Source: Anaerolineaceae bacterium UBA2260 | GTDB taxonomy: Bacteria > Chloroflexota > Anaerolineae > Anaerolineales > Anaerolineaceae | Assembly: GCA_002347485.1 (NCBI GenBank) | Contig: DDXM01000049.1 | Span: 159-39,188 of the forward strand | Direction of reading: 5' to 3' | Length of the DNA: 39,030 bases | Shown here: positions 23,087 to 30,717 of the stretch, piece by piece | How the letters are laid out: each line of letters begins with the position of its first letter | How positions within the stretch are numbered: position 1 is the stretch's first letter | Notes under the pieces: model-generated | The model's input: the letters and a program-made list of their open reading frames with translations, nothing else | The model's database searches: none | What the model was told of the DNA's origin: nothing | Program-made: the position numbers and the translations under genes

Positions 23087-23647
23087 TTAGCTTTTCTTGT
23101 TGAGGCTGCCCTTGCGAGTGCGGGTGGCGGCGTAAGCCACCAGCAGCAGGGTGCCGACAACACCCGCCACGACAGCGTTCGAGCCAAAGGCCATCGCGCC
23201 CTGCGCGAATACCTTATTGGCGGGTTCAGCGTAGATGACAATATCCAGCACGGGGGCCAGGAAGAGCCAGGCGATGGCATTGCCGATGATCTGGATGATG
23301 TTGTAGGTCAGGATGTCCTTCCAGCCAAAGATGCCCTCTTCAACACGGGTGCGCAGGAAAGCGAAACCGTAGATGAAGCCGGCGACACCGCTGGAGATCA
23401 CCCAGCTCCACCAGGGGCTGCCGTACTGCACCGCGTCGCTTATGGCGTGCCCGATGAACGCCATCAAACCTGCCGCGATGGGGCCAAACAGCACACCGAA
23501 GAAACCGGCCAGGCCGTAGGCGGTCTGAATGTAGGTGCCGGGGACGGGAGACGGGATCTTGACGAACATGAACAACAGCGCGAAGAGCGCAGCGCCGAGA
23601 CCGGCGGCAACAATGGTGCGGGTGGTTACTTTAAAAATGCCTTTCAT
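23087..23647 (-). CDS. ECF transporter S component (UPF0397/riboflavin-type family)
   Basis: A 186-residue membrane protein with five or six hydrophobic helices. V-P-G-T-Y-I-Q-T-A, F-F-G-V-L-F-G-P-I-A-A-G, F-I-G-H-A-I-S-D and S-P-W-W-S-W-V-I-S-S-G match the UPF0397 family annotated as ECF-type riboflavin transporter S components; the true ligand of most members is unknown. The basic tail (T-R-T-R-K-G-S-L-N-K-K) is cytoplasmic. The start at 23647 follows GGAGG with six bases' spacing and has a strong promoter about 45 bases upstream. It heads the ECF cluster and lies directly after a SAM hydrolase gene, suggesting a ligand linked to adenosine, methionine or SAM breakdown rather than riboflavin; that is inference. 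Confidence 0.82.
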   Translation of the reverse strand: MKGIFKVTTRTIVAAGLGAALFALLFMFVKIPSPVPGTYIQTAYGLAGFFGVLFGPIAAGLMAFIGHAISDAVQYGSPWWSWVISSGVAGFIYGFAFLRTRVEEGIFGWKDILTYNIIQIIGNAIAWLFLAPVLDIVIYAEPANKVFAQGAMAFGSNAVVAGVVGTLLLVAYAATRTRKGSLNKKS

Positions 23648-23693
23648 GATTTTCCTCCGGATGAAAATTTCTTTATCGGATTGCCTATAAATG

Positions 23694-23722
23694 ACAATAC
23701 GAAAAAAGCGATGCTTTGTCAA
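23694..23722 (-). promoter_or_regulatory. Strong sigma70-type promoter for the ECF cluster
   Basis: On the minus strand a perfect TTGACA (23717-23722), a 17-base spacer and TATTGT (23694-23699). It lies in the gap between the SAM hydrolase stop and the S-component start, so the ECF genes have their own promoter. Confidence 0.7.
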
Positions 23723-23774
23723 TCACCAATTGCTAAAACCCCTTCCAGCCTGGCAAGTTGCGCTCAGCGGCGGG

Positions 23775-24569
23775 TTATTCCGACTCGTTAAATAGCACAT
23801 CCACAGGGTCGCCCACCTGCGCGCCGAGCAGCGCGGCGGCGCTACCGTTCACCACCGCCACCTCGATGTAATTCTCGCTGTCGACCAGCGCGATGAGCTC
23901 CCCGGGTGTGTGGTGCCCATAAGAGGGGGAAAGCCCGCGGATGACCCTGTCTTTTACCTTGATCAGCAGGGTCCTGCCCGCCACCTGCGACCAGGGCAGG
24001 TCAGTGGTGCAGTTGCCAAAAGCGTCGATGCCCGCGATGTGCGCTGTGAAGCCGAAAGCGGTCCTTTCCGGTTGCGAAAAAGGCAGCAGTACGGGATCGG
24101 TGATGGGGGTGCCGAGCGCTTCGAGGGGGACGCCGGCGGCAAGGTGCGCGCCAGCTGGGGCGAAGATGTCGCGCCCGTGGAAAGTGCGGCTGACGTTCTG
24201 CAGGTGGTAGTCGGGGTTATCCAGCGCCACGAAGCGGGTTGGCTCGCCGGCATCGCGGGCGGCGGTAATGAGCGGGGTGAACAAACCGTTGTCCGGACCA
24301 ACGTAGAAGTGGCTGCCCAGTTGCGCCGCCATCGGTTGGCGGTGCGTGCCCACACCGGGGTCGACCACCGCGATGTGCACCGTGCCCGCGGGGAAGTACG
24401 GCGCAGCGCGCATCAGCGCCAGCGCACCCGCACGGATATCCTGCGGGGAGATCTCGTGGCTGATGTCGGCGATCTGCGCGCCGGGGCAGATGCCCCAGAT
24501 GACGCCCTTCATCGTCCCGACGAAGCCGTCCTTGTTCCCGAAATCCGTCAGCAATGTGATAACTGGCAT
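23775..24569 (-). CDS. SAM hydroxide adenosyltransferase (SAM hydrolase, DUF62 family)
   Basis: A 264-residue protein of the fluorinase/chlorinase/DUF62 superfamily: L-L-T-D-F-G-N-K-D-G-F-V-G at the N-terminus, V-V-D-P-G-V-G-T-H-R, V-G-P-D-N-G-L-F and T-F-H-G-R-D-I-F. D70, R77 and H131 occupy the spacing of the Asp-Arg-His triad of SAM-hydrolysing members such as PH0463 (D68, R75, H127), which argues for water as nucleophile, giving adenosine and methionine, rather than a halide. The C-terminal domain has the family's beta-barrel (G-E-L-I-A-L-V-D-S). The start at 24569 is chosen because homology begins there (AAGGA upstream); a longer reading adds an unrelated tail. It lies 128 bases upstream of the ECF cluster in the same direction. 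Confidence 0.88.
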   Translation of the reverse strand: MPVITLLTDFGNKDGFVGTMKGVIWGICPGAQIADISHEISPQDIRAGALALMRAAPYFPAGTVHIAVVDPGVGTHRQPMAAQLGSHFYVGPDNGLFTPLITAARDAGEPTRFVALDNPDYHLQNVSRTFHGRDIFAPAGAHLAAGVPLEALGTPITDPVLLPFSQPERTAFGFTAHIAGIDAFGNCTTDLPWSQVAGRTLLIKVKDRVIRGLSPSYGHHTPGELIALVDSENYIEVAVVNGSAAALLGAQVGDPVDVLFNESE

Positions 24570-24654
24570 GGGGGTGATCCTTGTTGTGGGGTTGTATAGA
24601 TGAGTAAATATAGCACGCCGGGGAAGGCAAGTCAAGAAAGGGGGATGTAATGTT

Positions 24655-24693
24655 CGCAAAAACCCGGAGTCCAAAACCAGACTCCGGGGTTTT
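24655..24693 (-). terminator. Intrinsic terminator of the M23-domain protein gene
   Basis: A hairpin AAAACCCGGAGTC / GACTCCGGGGTTTT with one bulged base and an eight-base loop, followed by a U run on the minus strand. It lies about 75 bases after the stop of the long gene. Because it is nearly symmetric it could also act on the plus strand. Confidence 0.75.
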
Positions 24694-24766
24694 GCCCTTG
24701 ACCATGTTTAATGCAGACAGCGGGTTTCACAGCGCAAAGAAACCCGTTGTGTTCAAACAAAACTCT

Positions 24767-27604
24767 TTACCACCCCACGCCTTTTTGCATCTTCTTGGCC
24801 TGGATGCGGCGATGAGTGAAGAAACCGCCGCCCAGCAGCGCGCTGATAAGCCCCACCAGCACCAGAAACCACGAGGTTTTCACCAGGCTGCGCTTCTGGA
24901 TGGTGAAGGTGTACTGCGCGTCTTCGCCGGCAATGCGCGCGTCAGCGGGGGAAAGCCTGACCGCGTACGTGCCAGCCGCCGGGGCGGTCCAGTTGAGCAC
25001 GGTCACGCCGTCAGCGTTCTCCGAGTTTACCTTCGCCAGCGGCTCATCCGAGCCGGCGTCGTAGAGCTTGAGGTTCGCGCCCGAAGCCGCGCCGATGGGA
25101 TCAACGCGCAGGGTGAGCGCATCACCCTCGGCGGCCTGGAAGACCACCCAGTCGACGTCGCCAAGCTGGCACCAGTTATGCGTCTGCGCCACGCCGTACT
25201 GCCCAACCGGCGCGCTGGCGCGTTCGTCATCCCCGCTGCCTTCGCCTTCGTAGGCGTCATCCGCGCAGTCCGGCAAAATGAACGTGGAGGTTTCCGGCTT
25301 GCCGGTGAAGGATTCCTCGGCGCCATCCTTATCCACCGCACGGATGCGGAACTCATACAGTTTATCGGGCACCCCCCAGAAGATCGCCTCGCGGGCGTTC
25401 CGCTCCAGCGGTTCAGCCCAATCCGTCCATTCACCCTGCCCCTCGCGCCACTGCAGATCAAAGTGGTCGATGGTGGCAGCGCCTGAGTCGACCACCCAGG
25501 TCAGCTTGATCGAGGTGGTCTTACTGCCCTGCGGCAGGTACTCCATGTGAGTTTCGGGCGCGGCGTTCTTGCGGCTCACACTGAACTCCTGTGTCGTGGT
25601 GGCAATGCCCACCGTGTTGCGCGCTTCAATCGTAAGCGTGTAATTCCCGCGCTCAAGTTTGCCCACCTGCCAGGTCCCGCCCACCTGCCAATCCAAACCA
25701 TCCGTAAAGTTGTCCGGTCCGCTGAGGGTGGCTTTAGTCTCCACGCCCTCCACGACCGTCCACGCGATGGTGAGATTCGTATCAGTGCTGATGGCTTCCG
25801 GCAGGGTGATGGTGACTGGCGCGGGCGGCAGCATACGCGCGATCACTTTGACCGAGGCCGCGTTGGCTGAACCGATGGGATTGTTGCCCAGGTTGTTGTC
25901 GCCATCCTGGAAGACCTCTTCAACCCCGGCGAAATCGGGGTCGGGGTAGAGCAGCGCGGTGACGTTAGCGCCCACCAGGATGGACTGCGCCTTGTCAGCG
26001 CCCAGCTGCGGTAGATCTGCCAGGTTGAGGTATTCACCCATCTGCAGCAACTGGCAGCTGCCCTGAAACTCCGGATCGGAATACAGCGCCACCTCGTCGT
26101 TGGCGGGCACGCACACCGGCGGCTGCGCCGGGCATTCGTAATTCTTGACCAGCTTGGTCTCACCCAGCAGCGCGGAAACGTTGCCGGCATTATCAGTCAC
26201 CTGGAGGGCGAGGGAAAACTCGCCTTCAGGGATGCCTGCCGCGCAAAGGTCAAGCGAACGGGAAAATTCGATGTTCTTGATCGGCTTGCCAAGGGACTGC
26301 CACTTCTGGCTTCCTGTCTTAATGAAGAGCTGCCCACTTGCAACACCCAGGTCATCCTTCATCCAGCCGGTGATATTGACGGTTGGCGCTTTTATCTTCG
26401 CGCCGGGCTCGGGGCTGATGATGCCGCCCGTTGGCAGCTCGGCGTCGCTATTGTTGGAAATGTACCTGTCCTGCGGCATGCACTCGCTGCCAAACTGCGG
26501 GAAGGCTTTCGCTTCGGAGCACAGGCGCGGGCGGCCGCCATTGACGGTCACGTCGTCGAAGACGATATCGACCGATTTACCCCAGTAAGATTCGGGGTTG
26601 GTGTGCACATGGAAATGCAGGTGATGCCCCGTGCTGTACCCGGTGTCATCCGCCTTGCCGAGGAACTGCCCCTGTACCACCTTCGCGCCAACCTTGCGCA
26701 GCTCAGCGGGGATGCTTTCATGCGCCAGGTGCAGGTAAACCTGGTAAGTGGTGGGGGTGGTGCTGGTATCCTCCAGCACGATGTAATTGGCGTTGTTCGG
26801 GTCGCCGTTCTCGTACTTCCACACGACGTATTTCACCGTGCCAGCCCTGGCAGCGACCACATCGAACATGGTGCCGTTGGCGAAATCAAAGGCATAAAGG
26901 CAGGAGGACGGGCATGATTTGTAGGTGTAGACATGCCCGATGCTGCCTGTAAGGCGCACGGTTTGACCTGGCCGCCATGGCAGGCGGTAACCGGTGTAGA
27001 CCGTTCCGGCTTTCTGAACCTGCTGCATCGAAGGCATGTAGAACTCCTTCATCTCAGCGGAGAGGAGTTTGTTGGGCACCGCTTCGAGTGCGGCGGCGAA
27101 ATTCGCGTCCGCTTGGAAGGTGAGTTTCCACGGTTTGGTGGGGTCTTTCTTTTCCTGGGCGATGACCAGGCCGGGCTCACCCGGCTGCACCAGCCCGCTT
27201 TCCTTGTCGACCAGCGAGATCCACACCAGAGCGAGCTTGCCATCCCTGGAGTATTCCACGCTGTCCACTGCCACATCATAGAGGATGAAAGCCATCACGT
27301 CTTCACGCGCGACTGCGGCGGCGCGCACCTGCTCGGCGAGAGTGACCTGCTCGGGGTCAGTGAGGGTTTTAGGAGCTTCGAACGGCTCTTCCGCGGCAGG
27401 CGCTAATTCCGCGCCTTCGCTCACCAGCGCTGCCTCCTGTGGTCGATTAAACTGCAACCCGTCCTTCAACCCGCCTTCCGGCAGTAGCATCGAGCCGAGC
27501 AGCGCCAGGATCGCCAGCAGGACGATACCGCCCAATACGATCAACGCGATTTTGACCCATTTGCGCTCAAGACTGAACAGGGATTTTAGCTTGGATTTAA
27601 ACAT
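24767..27604 (-). CDS. Large membrane-anchored M23-peptidase-like / beta-gamma-crystallin surface protein
   Basis: A 945-residue protein. A signal-anchor helix (about 20-45) is followed by a helical region and an M23/LytM fold (about 230-345) with V-Y-L-H-L-A-H-E-S and G-H-H-L-H-F-H-V-H. The first zinc motif, normally H-x-x-x-D, reads L-Y-A-F-D, so its His is missing at the usual place. Next come an Ig-like region, a beta-gamma-crystallin-like domain at about 498-591 (L-Y-S-D-P-E-F-Q-G-S-C-Q-L and Y-P-D-P-D-F-A-G-V-E), two fibronectin/Ig-type domains, and a PPC-like domain near 805-895 (D-V-D-W-V-V-F). It ends in a membrane helix and R-R-I-Q-A-K-K. It may act on, or only bind, peptidoglycan or another polymer; beta-gamma-crystallin folds often bind calcium. 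The start at 27604 follows GAGGTG. Confidence 0.82.
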   Translation of the reverse strand: MFKSKLKSLFSLERKWVKIALIVLGGIVLLAILALLGSMLLPEGGLKDGLQFNRPQEAALVSEGAELAPAAEEPFEAPKTLTDPEQVTLAEQVRAAAVAREDVMAFILYDVAVDSVEYSRDGKLALVWISLVDKESGLVQPGEPGLVIAQEKKDPTKPWKLTFQADANFAAALEAVPNKLLSAEMKEFYMPSMQQVQKAGTVYTGYRLPWRPGQTVRLTGSIGHVYTYKSCPSSCLYAFDFANGTMFDVVAARAGTVKYVVWKYENGDPNNANYIVLEDTSTTPTTYQVYLHLAHESIPAELRKVGAKVVQGQFLGKADDTGYSTGHHLHFHVHTNPESYWGKSVDIVFDDVTVNGGRPRLCSEAKAFPQFGSECMPQDRYISNNSDAELPTGGIISPEPGAKIKAPTVNITGWMKDDLGVASGQLFIKTGSQKWQSLGKPIKNIEFSRSLDLCAAGIPEGEFSLALQVTDNAGNVSALLGETKLVKNYECPAQPPVCVPANDEVALYSDPEFQGSCQLLQMGEYLNLADLPQLGADKAQSILVGANVTALLYPDPDFAGVEEVFQDGDNNLGNNPIGSANAASVKVIARMLPPAPVTITLPEAISTDTNLTIAWTVVEGVETKATLSGPDNFTDGLDWQVGGTWQVGKLERGNYTLTIEARNTVGIATTTQEFSVSRKNAAPETHMEYLPQGSKTTSIKLTWVVDSGAATIDHFDLQWREGQGEWTDWAEPLERNAREAIFWGVPDKLYEFRIRAVDKDGAEESFTGKPETSTFILPDCADDAYEGEGSGDDERASAPVGQYGVAQTHNWCQLGDVDWVVFQAAEGDALTLRVDPIGAASGANLKLYDAGSDEPLAKVNSENADGVTVLNWTAPAAGTYAVRLSPADARIAGEDAQYTFTIQKRSLVKTSWFLVLVGLISALLGGGFFTHRRIQAKKMQKGVGW

Positions 27605-27732
27605 GGCACACCTCACCTTTGACATTTTTCACCTGTTATAGGGTGCAAGTTTTGTGCCGAAGGCTCGGAACCAGGCTGCATTCTTTAATTAATTGGATAT
27701 AAACTGTCTTATTATGTTATAGTAATCTTTAG

Positions 27733-27868
27733 AGCGAGACCCGCGCGCTGGACGAGGGCCGGACGTACCAGCGCGGCTTCGCCGACCTCGACGGGCACCT
27801 GTGGGGAGTACTTCTACATGGACATGAACGCCATTCCGCCCGCGGCGATGAGCGGCGGCGCGATATAG
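27733..27868 (+). pseudogene. C-terminal remnant of a VOC (glyoxalase-type) protein, frameshifted
   Basis: The plus strand reads R-T-Y-Q-R-G-F-A-D-L-D-G-H-L-W, then, after a one-base shift near 27805, Y-F-Y-M-D-M-N-A-I-P-P-A-A-M and a stop at 27866-27868. F-x-D-L-D-G-H-L-W-E-V-x-Y-M-D is the distinctive end of VOC-family proteins, and its Glu metal ligand falls exactly at the shift. Nothing of the N-terminal part remains upstream, where an AT-rich stretch follows the start of the M23-domain gene. Confidence 0.6.
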
Positions 27869-27882
27869 ATCGCTCGCAATAG

Positions 27883-27923
27883 AAACAGCGCGCGGAGTCA
27901 AAAGTCTCCGCGCGCTGTTGTTT
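27883..27923 (-). terminator. GC-rich hairpin after the M29 aminopeptidase gene
   Basis: A 13-bp perfect stem (ACAGCGCGCGGAG / CTCCGCGCGCTGT, eight-base loop) ten bases beyond the stop. The U run is short on both strands. Confidence 0.7.
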
Positions 27924-27930
27924 GCAACAC

Positions 27931-29037
27931 TTAGCCCTCGATGACGAATTTACCGTCCTCATAAAGCAGCTGGTCATCCACCCAAATCTGCCCGCCGTCG
28001 CGCAGGTCGCAGATCATGTCCCAGTGGATGGCGGACTGCGCCACGCTGCCGGATTCGGGATAGCCCTTGCCGAGCGCCATGTGGAAGGAGCCGCCGATCT
28101 TCTCATCGAACAAGATCTGGCGGGTGAAGCGCTGGATGCCCTCGTTGGTGCCAATGGCGAATTCCCCCACCCCGCGCGCGCCCTCATCGGTATCGAGCGT
28201 CTTGAGCAGAAACTCCTCGTTCTTATTGGCGGAGGCCTTGACCACGCGCCCCTTCTTGAACTCAAGTTCCACGCCGGTGACCTCGCGCCCGTGGTAGATG
28301 GTGGGATAGGAGAAACTGACGTGACCCTCCACGCTGTCCTCCACCGGGCCGGTGAAGATTTCGCCGTCAGGGATGTTGACGCGGCAATCGCAATTGATGA
28401 AGTCGCGACCGTCTATGCTCAGGCGCAGGTCGGTGCCCTTGCCGAGCAGGTGCACGTTCTTCTTGCCCTTCAGCCATTTGACGATGCGCTCCTGGCGTTC
28501 CGACACGCCGCGCCAGTACCCCACCGGGTCGTTCTGATCGGGCATGCAGGCGTTGTAGACGAAATCGGCGTACTCGTCGAGCGCCATGTCGGCGTCCTGG
28601 GCGTAGGCGTTGGTGGGGTAAAGCGTCAGCGCCCAGCGCAGCTCGCCGCGCGCGGTGCGGTCCATGTAAGTGTTCATCAACGGTCCGCGCGCCTGGGTGT
28701 AGCGGGTGTACACATCGGAGTCGATGCTGTTAAGGTTCTTGGTGTTGTCCTCAGCGATGACGCGGATCAGGCGGTCGTACTGGGCGTAGAAGTTTTCGAC
28801 CGGTTTGTGGATGAAGGTGTATTGCTCCTCGCTTCCGTTGCTCAGCAGCAGTTCAACCTCCCAAGGGTATTCCAACCACAGGAAGGGATGACCCCCAAGC
28901 GCCAGCACCGCCTTGTAGAGTTCCTTGACCAGCGGCTCCCCGGGCACGCCTGAGCGGATGACGACCTTGTCGCCAGGCTGCACGTTGACCGAGTACTGCG
29001 TGATGAGCTGCGCCAGTTTCTGATCGCGAATGTCCAT
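27931..29037 (-). CDS. M29-family metallo-aminopeptidase (AmpS/AmpT type)
   Basis: A 368-residue cytoplasmic enzyme, the usual length for family M29. The metal-binding segments are all present: a Glu in V-T-G-V-E-L-E-F, G-E-F-A-I-G-T-N, the His and Tyr in G-S-F-H-M-A-L-G-K-G-Y, and the closing I-H-W-D-M-I. N-I-P-D-G-E-I-F-T-G-P is a second conserved family segment. These dimeric two-metal exopeptidases remove N-terminal residues from peptides with broad specificity. GGAGGAG precedes the ATG. It is monocistronic, with a strong hairpin after it. Confidence 0.92.
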   Translation of the reverse strand: MDIRDQKLAQLITQYSVNVQPGDKVVIRSGVPGEPLVKELYKAVLALGGHPFLWLEYPWEVELLLSNGSEEQYTFIHKPVENFYAQYDRLIRVIAEDNTKNLNSIDSDVYTRYTQARGPLMNTYMDRTARGELRWALTLYPTNAYAQDADMALDEYADFVYNACMPDQNDPVGYWRGVSERQERIVKWLKGKKNVHLLGKGTDLRLSIDGRDFINCDCRVNIPDGEIFTGPVEDSVEGHVSFSYPTIYHGREVTGVELEFKKGRVVKASANKNEEFLLKTLDTDEGARGVGEFAIGTNEGIQRFTRQILFDEKIGGSFHMALGKGYPESGSVAQSAIHWDMICDLRDGGQIWVDDQLLYEDGKFVIEG

Positions 29038-29149
29038 AGAAATTTTCTCCTCCGGTTAGATTCAATAAAGCACCATTATAAACCCGATGCACGCAAAACA
29101 AACAATCCCCTCCAGTGGGAAGGGATTGTAGCGATCTCAGCGATCCGGT

Positions 29150-29557
29150 TTACTGCTTCGCGCCGCAGTGCGGGCAGAACTCGCCCTCGCCGGGCAGCGC
29201 CCGGCCGCAGGCAACGCAAGCTCGCTCCGTAATGCCGGTAACCGGCGGCGGGGTCTGCTGCATCGGAGCGGCGCCATGGTGCGCGCCGTTGCCGCCCACC
29301 AGCCTGACCAGCCCGTACACGGCAAAGCCGATCACAACCAGCAGCAACAGCAGGCGGGAGAGCCCAAAAAAGCCCATCATCGGCATCACGCCCCGGAAGG
29401 GCATGTGGTAACCGCTGCGGAAGGGCATTCTGCCCCAGTTGGAACCATCCACGCCGCCCGCGACTCGCCCGAAAATTACAAAGATGGACAAGGCGATGAA
29501 GAAAACCACCACCGCGATGCCCAGGCCGATCAAAACCCATTTCAAAGTTTTATTCAT
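29150..29557 (-). CDS. Membrane protein with C-terminal zinc ribbon
   Basis: A 135-residue protein with two hydrophobic helices (about 8-30 and 66-88) separated by a Gly/Met/Phe-rich loop (R-M-P-F-R-S-G-Y-H-M-P-F-R). The C-terminal zinc ribbon reads C-V-A-C-G-R-A-L-P-G-E-G-E-F-C-P-H-C-G. This architecture (short membrane region plus ribbon) is very common in Chloroflexota and has no assigned function. Its ATG overlaps the stop of the PepSY gene by one base (TAATG), so the two are translationally coupled; both have Met/Gly-rich segments, which hints at a shared metal or envelope-stress role but does not prove one. Confidence 0.75.
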   Translation of the reverse strand: MNKTLKWVLIGLGIAVVVFFIALSIFVIFGRVAGGVDGSNWGRMPFRSGYHMPFRGVMPMMGFFGLSRLLLLLVVIGFAVYGLVRLVGGNGAHHGAAPMQQTPPPVTGITERACVACGRALPGEGEFCPHCGAKQ

Positions 29558-30381
29558 TACTCGATCTCCTTTTCACCAATAAATTCTCCATGCCAGTTAT
29601 GCAGCCACACCTGGCCGTCTGTGCCGTTCACCGACAACATGCCGGCGACTTCGCCATCCACGCTGTAATAAAAACTGAAATACCCGTAAAACTCGGTGCC
29701 GTCCGTTTCCAGCTCTGCCCCGGGAATCTGCTCATCGAGAGCCTCCTGGGCGGCTGCGGCGGCTTCATCCAGGCTGAGGGAATTGGCAGCAGAATCGGTT
29801 AGCCGGCGCATGTGCCCGTACTTATCGTTCCACATCATGTTCGGGCCGATCTCAGGGGTTACGCGGCCGGTGTAGGGGTCGATGAGCAATTCCATCGCGC
29901 CCATGCCGCTATCCGTTTCGATCAGAATGGCGTAGAAGTTGCGTGAGAACTCCATCACCTCGCTGACCTGCAGGTTATCGCCGATCTGCGCGGCGTAGTC
30001 TTCTGCCTGCGCGAGCGCGTCATCGATGCTGATGCGCTCACCGGTCACATCCTCGCCGTCTCCCCAGGGCGTTACACCCTGAAAGGGTGTCATTCTGCCC
30101 GGCATGCGGTTTTCCCAGCCACCCGACCAGCCGCCGCACCGATCCGGAACTCCCTGGGGGTCGCACCAGTTGCCGAACCTTCCGCGCCCACCCATCCTGC
30201 CGCCTTCTCTTCCCATCCAATCAGGCCAGCGGTATTCATCTGCGTCTGGAGCAGTGTCTGTATCAATACCTGTGTTGAGCGTTGTCGGGCTGGGCAGCGC
30301 AAGGCTTACGGCGTACGCGCCGCCGATGCCAAGGGCGAGCGCAGCCGCCACGACAATCACAATTAGAAGTGTTTTGTTCAT
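29557..30381 (-). CDS. Exported PepSY-domain protein
   Basis: A 274-residue protein with an N-terminal signal or anchor helix (about 4-27). A disordered region rich in Gly, Arg, Met and Trp (W-M-G-R-E-G-G-R-M-G-G-R-G-R) follows. Two PepSY-like units come next: I-S-I-D-D-A-L-A-Q-A-E-D-Y ... M-E-L-L-I-D-P-Y-T-G-R-V, and L-S-L-D-E-A-A-A-A-A-Q ... G-M-L-S-V-N-G-T-D-G-Q-V-W. PepSY domains occur in extracytoplasmic proteins, often as peptidase inhibitors or beside redox and metal systems. The start at 30381 follows AGGAGG; an ATG five codons upstream lies within that ribosome-binding region. Coupled to the zinc-ribbon membrane protein. Confidence 0.78.
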   Translation of the reverse strand: MNKTLLIVIVVAAALALGIGGAYAVSLALPSPTTLNTGIDTDTAPDADEYRWPDWMGREGGRMGGRGRFGNWCDPQGVPDRCGGWSGGWENRMPGRMTPFQGVTPWGDGEDVTGERISIDDALAQAEDYAAQIGDNLQVSEVMEFSRNFYAILIETDSGMGAMELLIDPYTGRVTPEIGPNMMWNDKYGHMRRLTDSAANSLSLDEAAAAAQEALDEQIPGAELETDGTEFYGYFSFYYSVDGEVAGMLSVNGTDGQVWLHNWHGEFIGEKEIE

Positions 30382-30462
30382 CCTGATCCTCCTCATCTTC
30401 TAATGTGATGATAACTGAAATATGTGAAAAAATCGTATATTTTTTGTATATATTATTGGGTT

Positions 30463-30711
30463 TCAACCCAGGCGCGAGTCGATCAGGTCCGCCAGCTGGT
30501 TAAGCGTATCGAAATGGTCTACGTTGAGCTCCATGTCGTCGAGGTGTACGCCGAAAGCACCTTCAACGAAGATCGCCAGATCAACCAGGTTGAAGGAATC
30601 GATAACGCCGCTGGAAAGGAGCGGCTCATCGGGCGAAAGCGAGCAGCCGGGGTCGCGCAGCACCTGGCGGGTGATGTAATCGTTCAGTTTGTCAATGATT
30701 TCCTGTTTCAT
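30463..30711 (-). CDS. Acyl carrier protein
   Basis: An 82-residue acidic, helical protein. The phosphopantetheine site is G-V-I-D-S-F-N-L-V-D-L, with S39 as the attachment residue; Phe replaces the usual Leu after Ser, as in some specialised carrier proteins. Further family features are L-L-S-S-G-V-I-D and F-G-V-H-L-D-D-M-E. It starts six bases after the stop of the ZIP transporter gene and no acyl-chain enzyme is in the window, so its partner is unknown. Such stand-alone carriers often serve unusual lipid, sugar-acyl or peptide-modifying pathways. Confidence 0.85.
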   Translation of the reverse strand: MKQEIIDKLNDYITRQVLRDPGCSLSPDEPLLSSGVIDSFNLVDLAIFVEGAFGVHLDDMELNVDHFDTLNQLADLIDSRLG

Positions 30712-30717
30712 GCTCGC

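Noticed and set aside
23775..24569. Possible SAM-dependent halogenase (chlorinase/fluorinase).
   Set aside because: The Asp-Arg-His triad at hydrolase spacing is present, which marks the hydroxide-adding branch.
24650..25486. A 278-codon plus-strand frame at the end of the M23-domain gene.
   Set aside because: It begins in a terminator hairpin and is antisense to conserved PPC and Ig-like domains.
27922..28953. A 343-codon open frame antisense to the M29 aminopeptidase gene.
   Set aside because: Its existence follows from the codon bias of the real gene; no motif or start signal.
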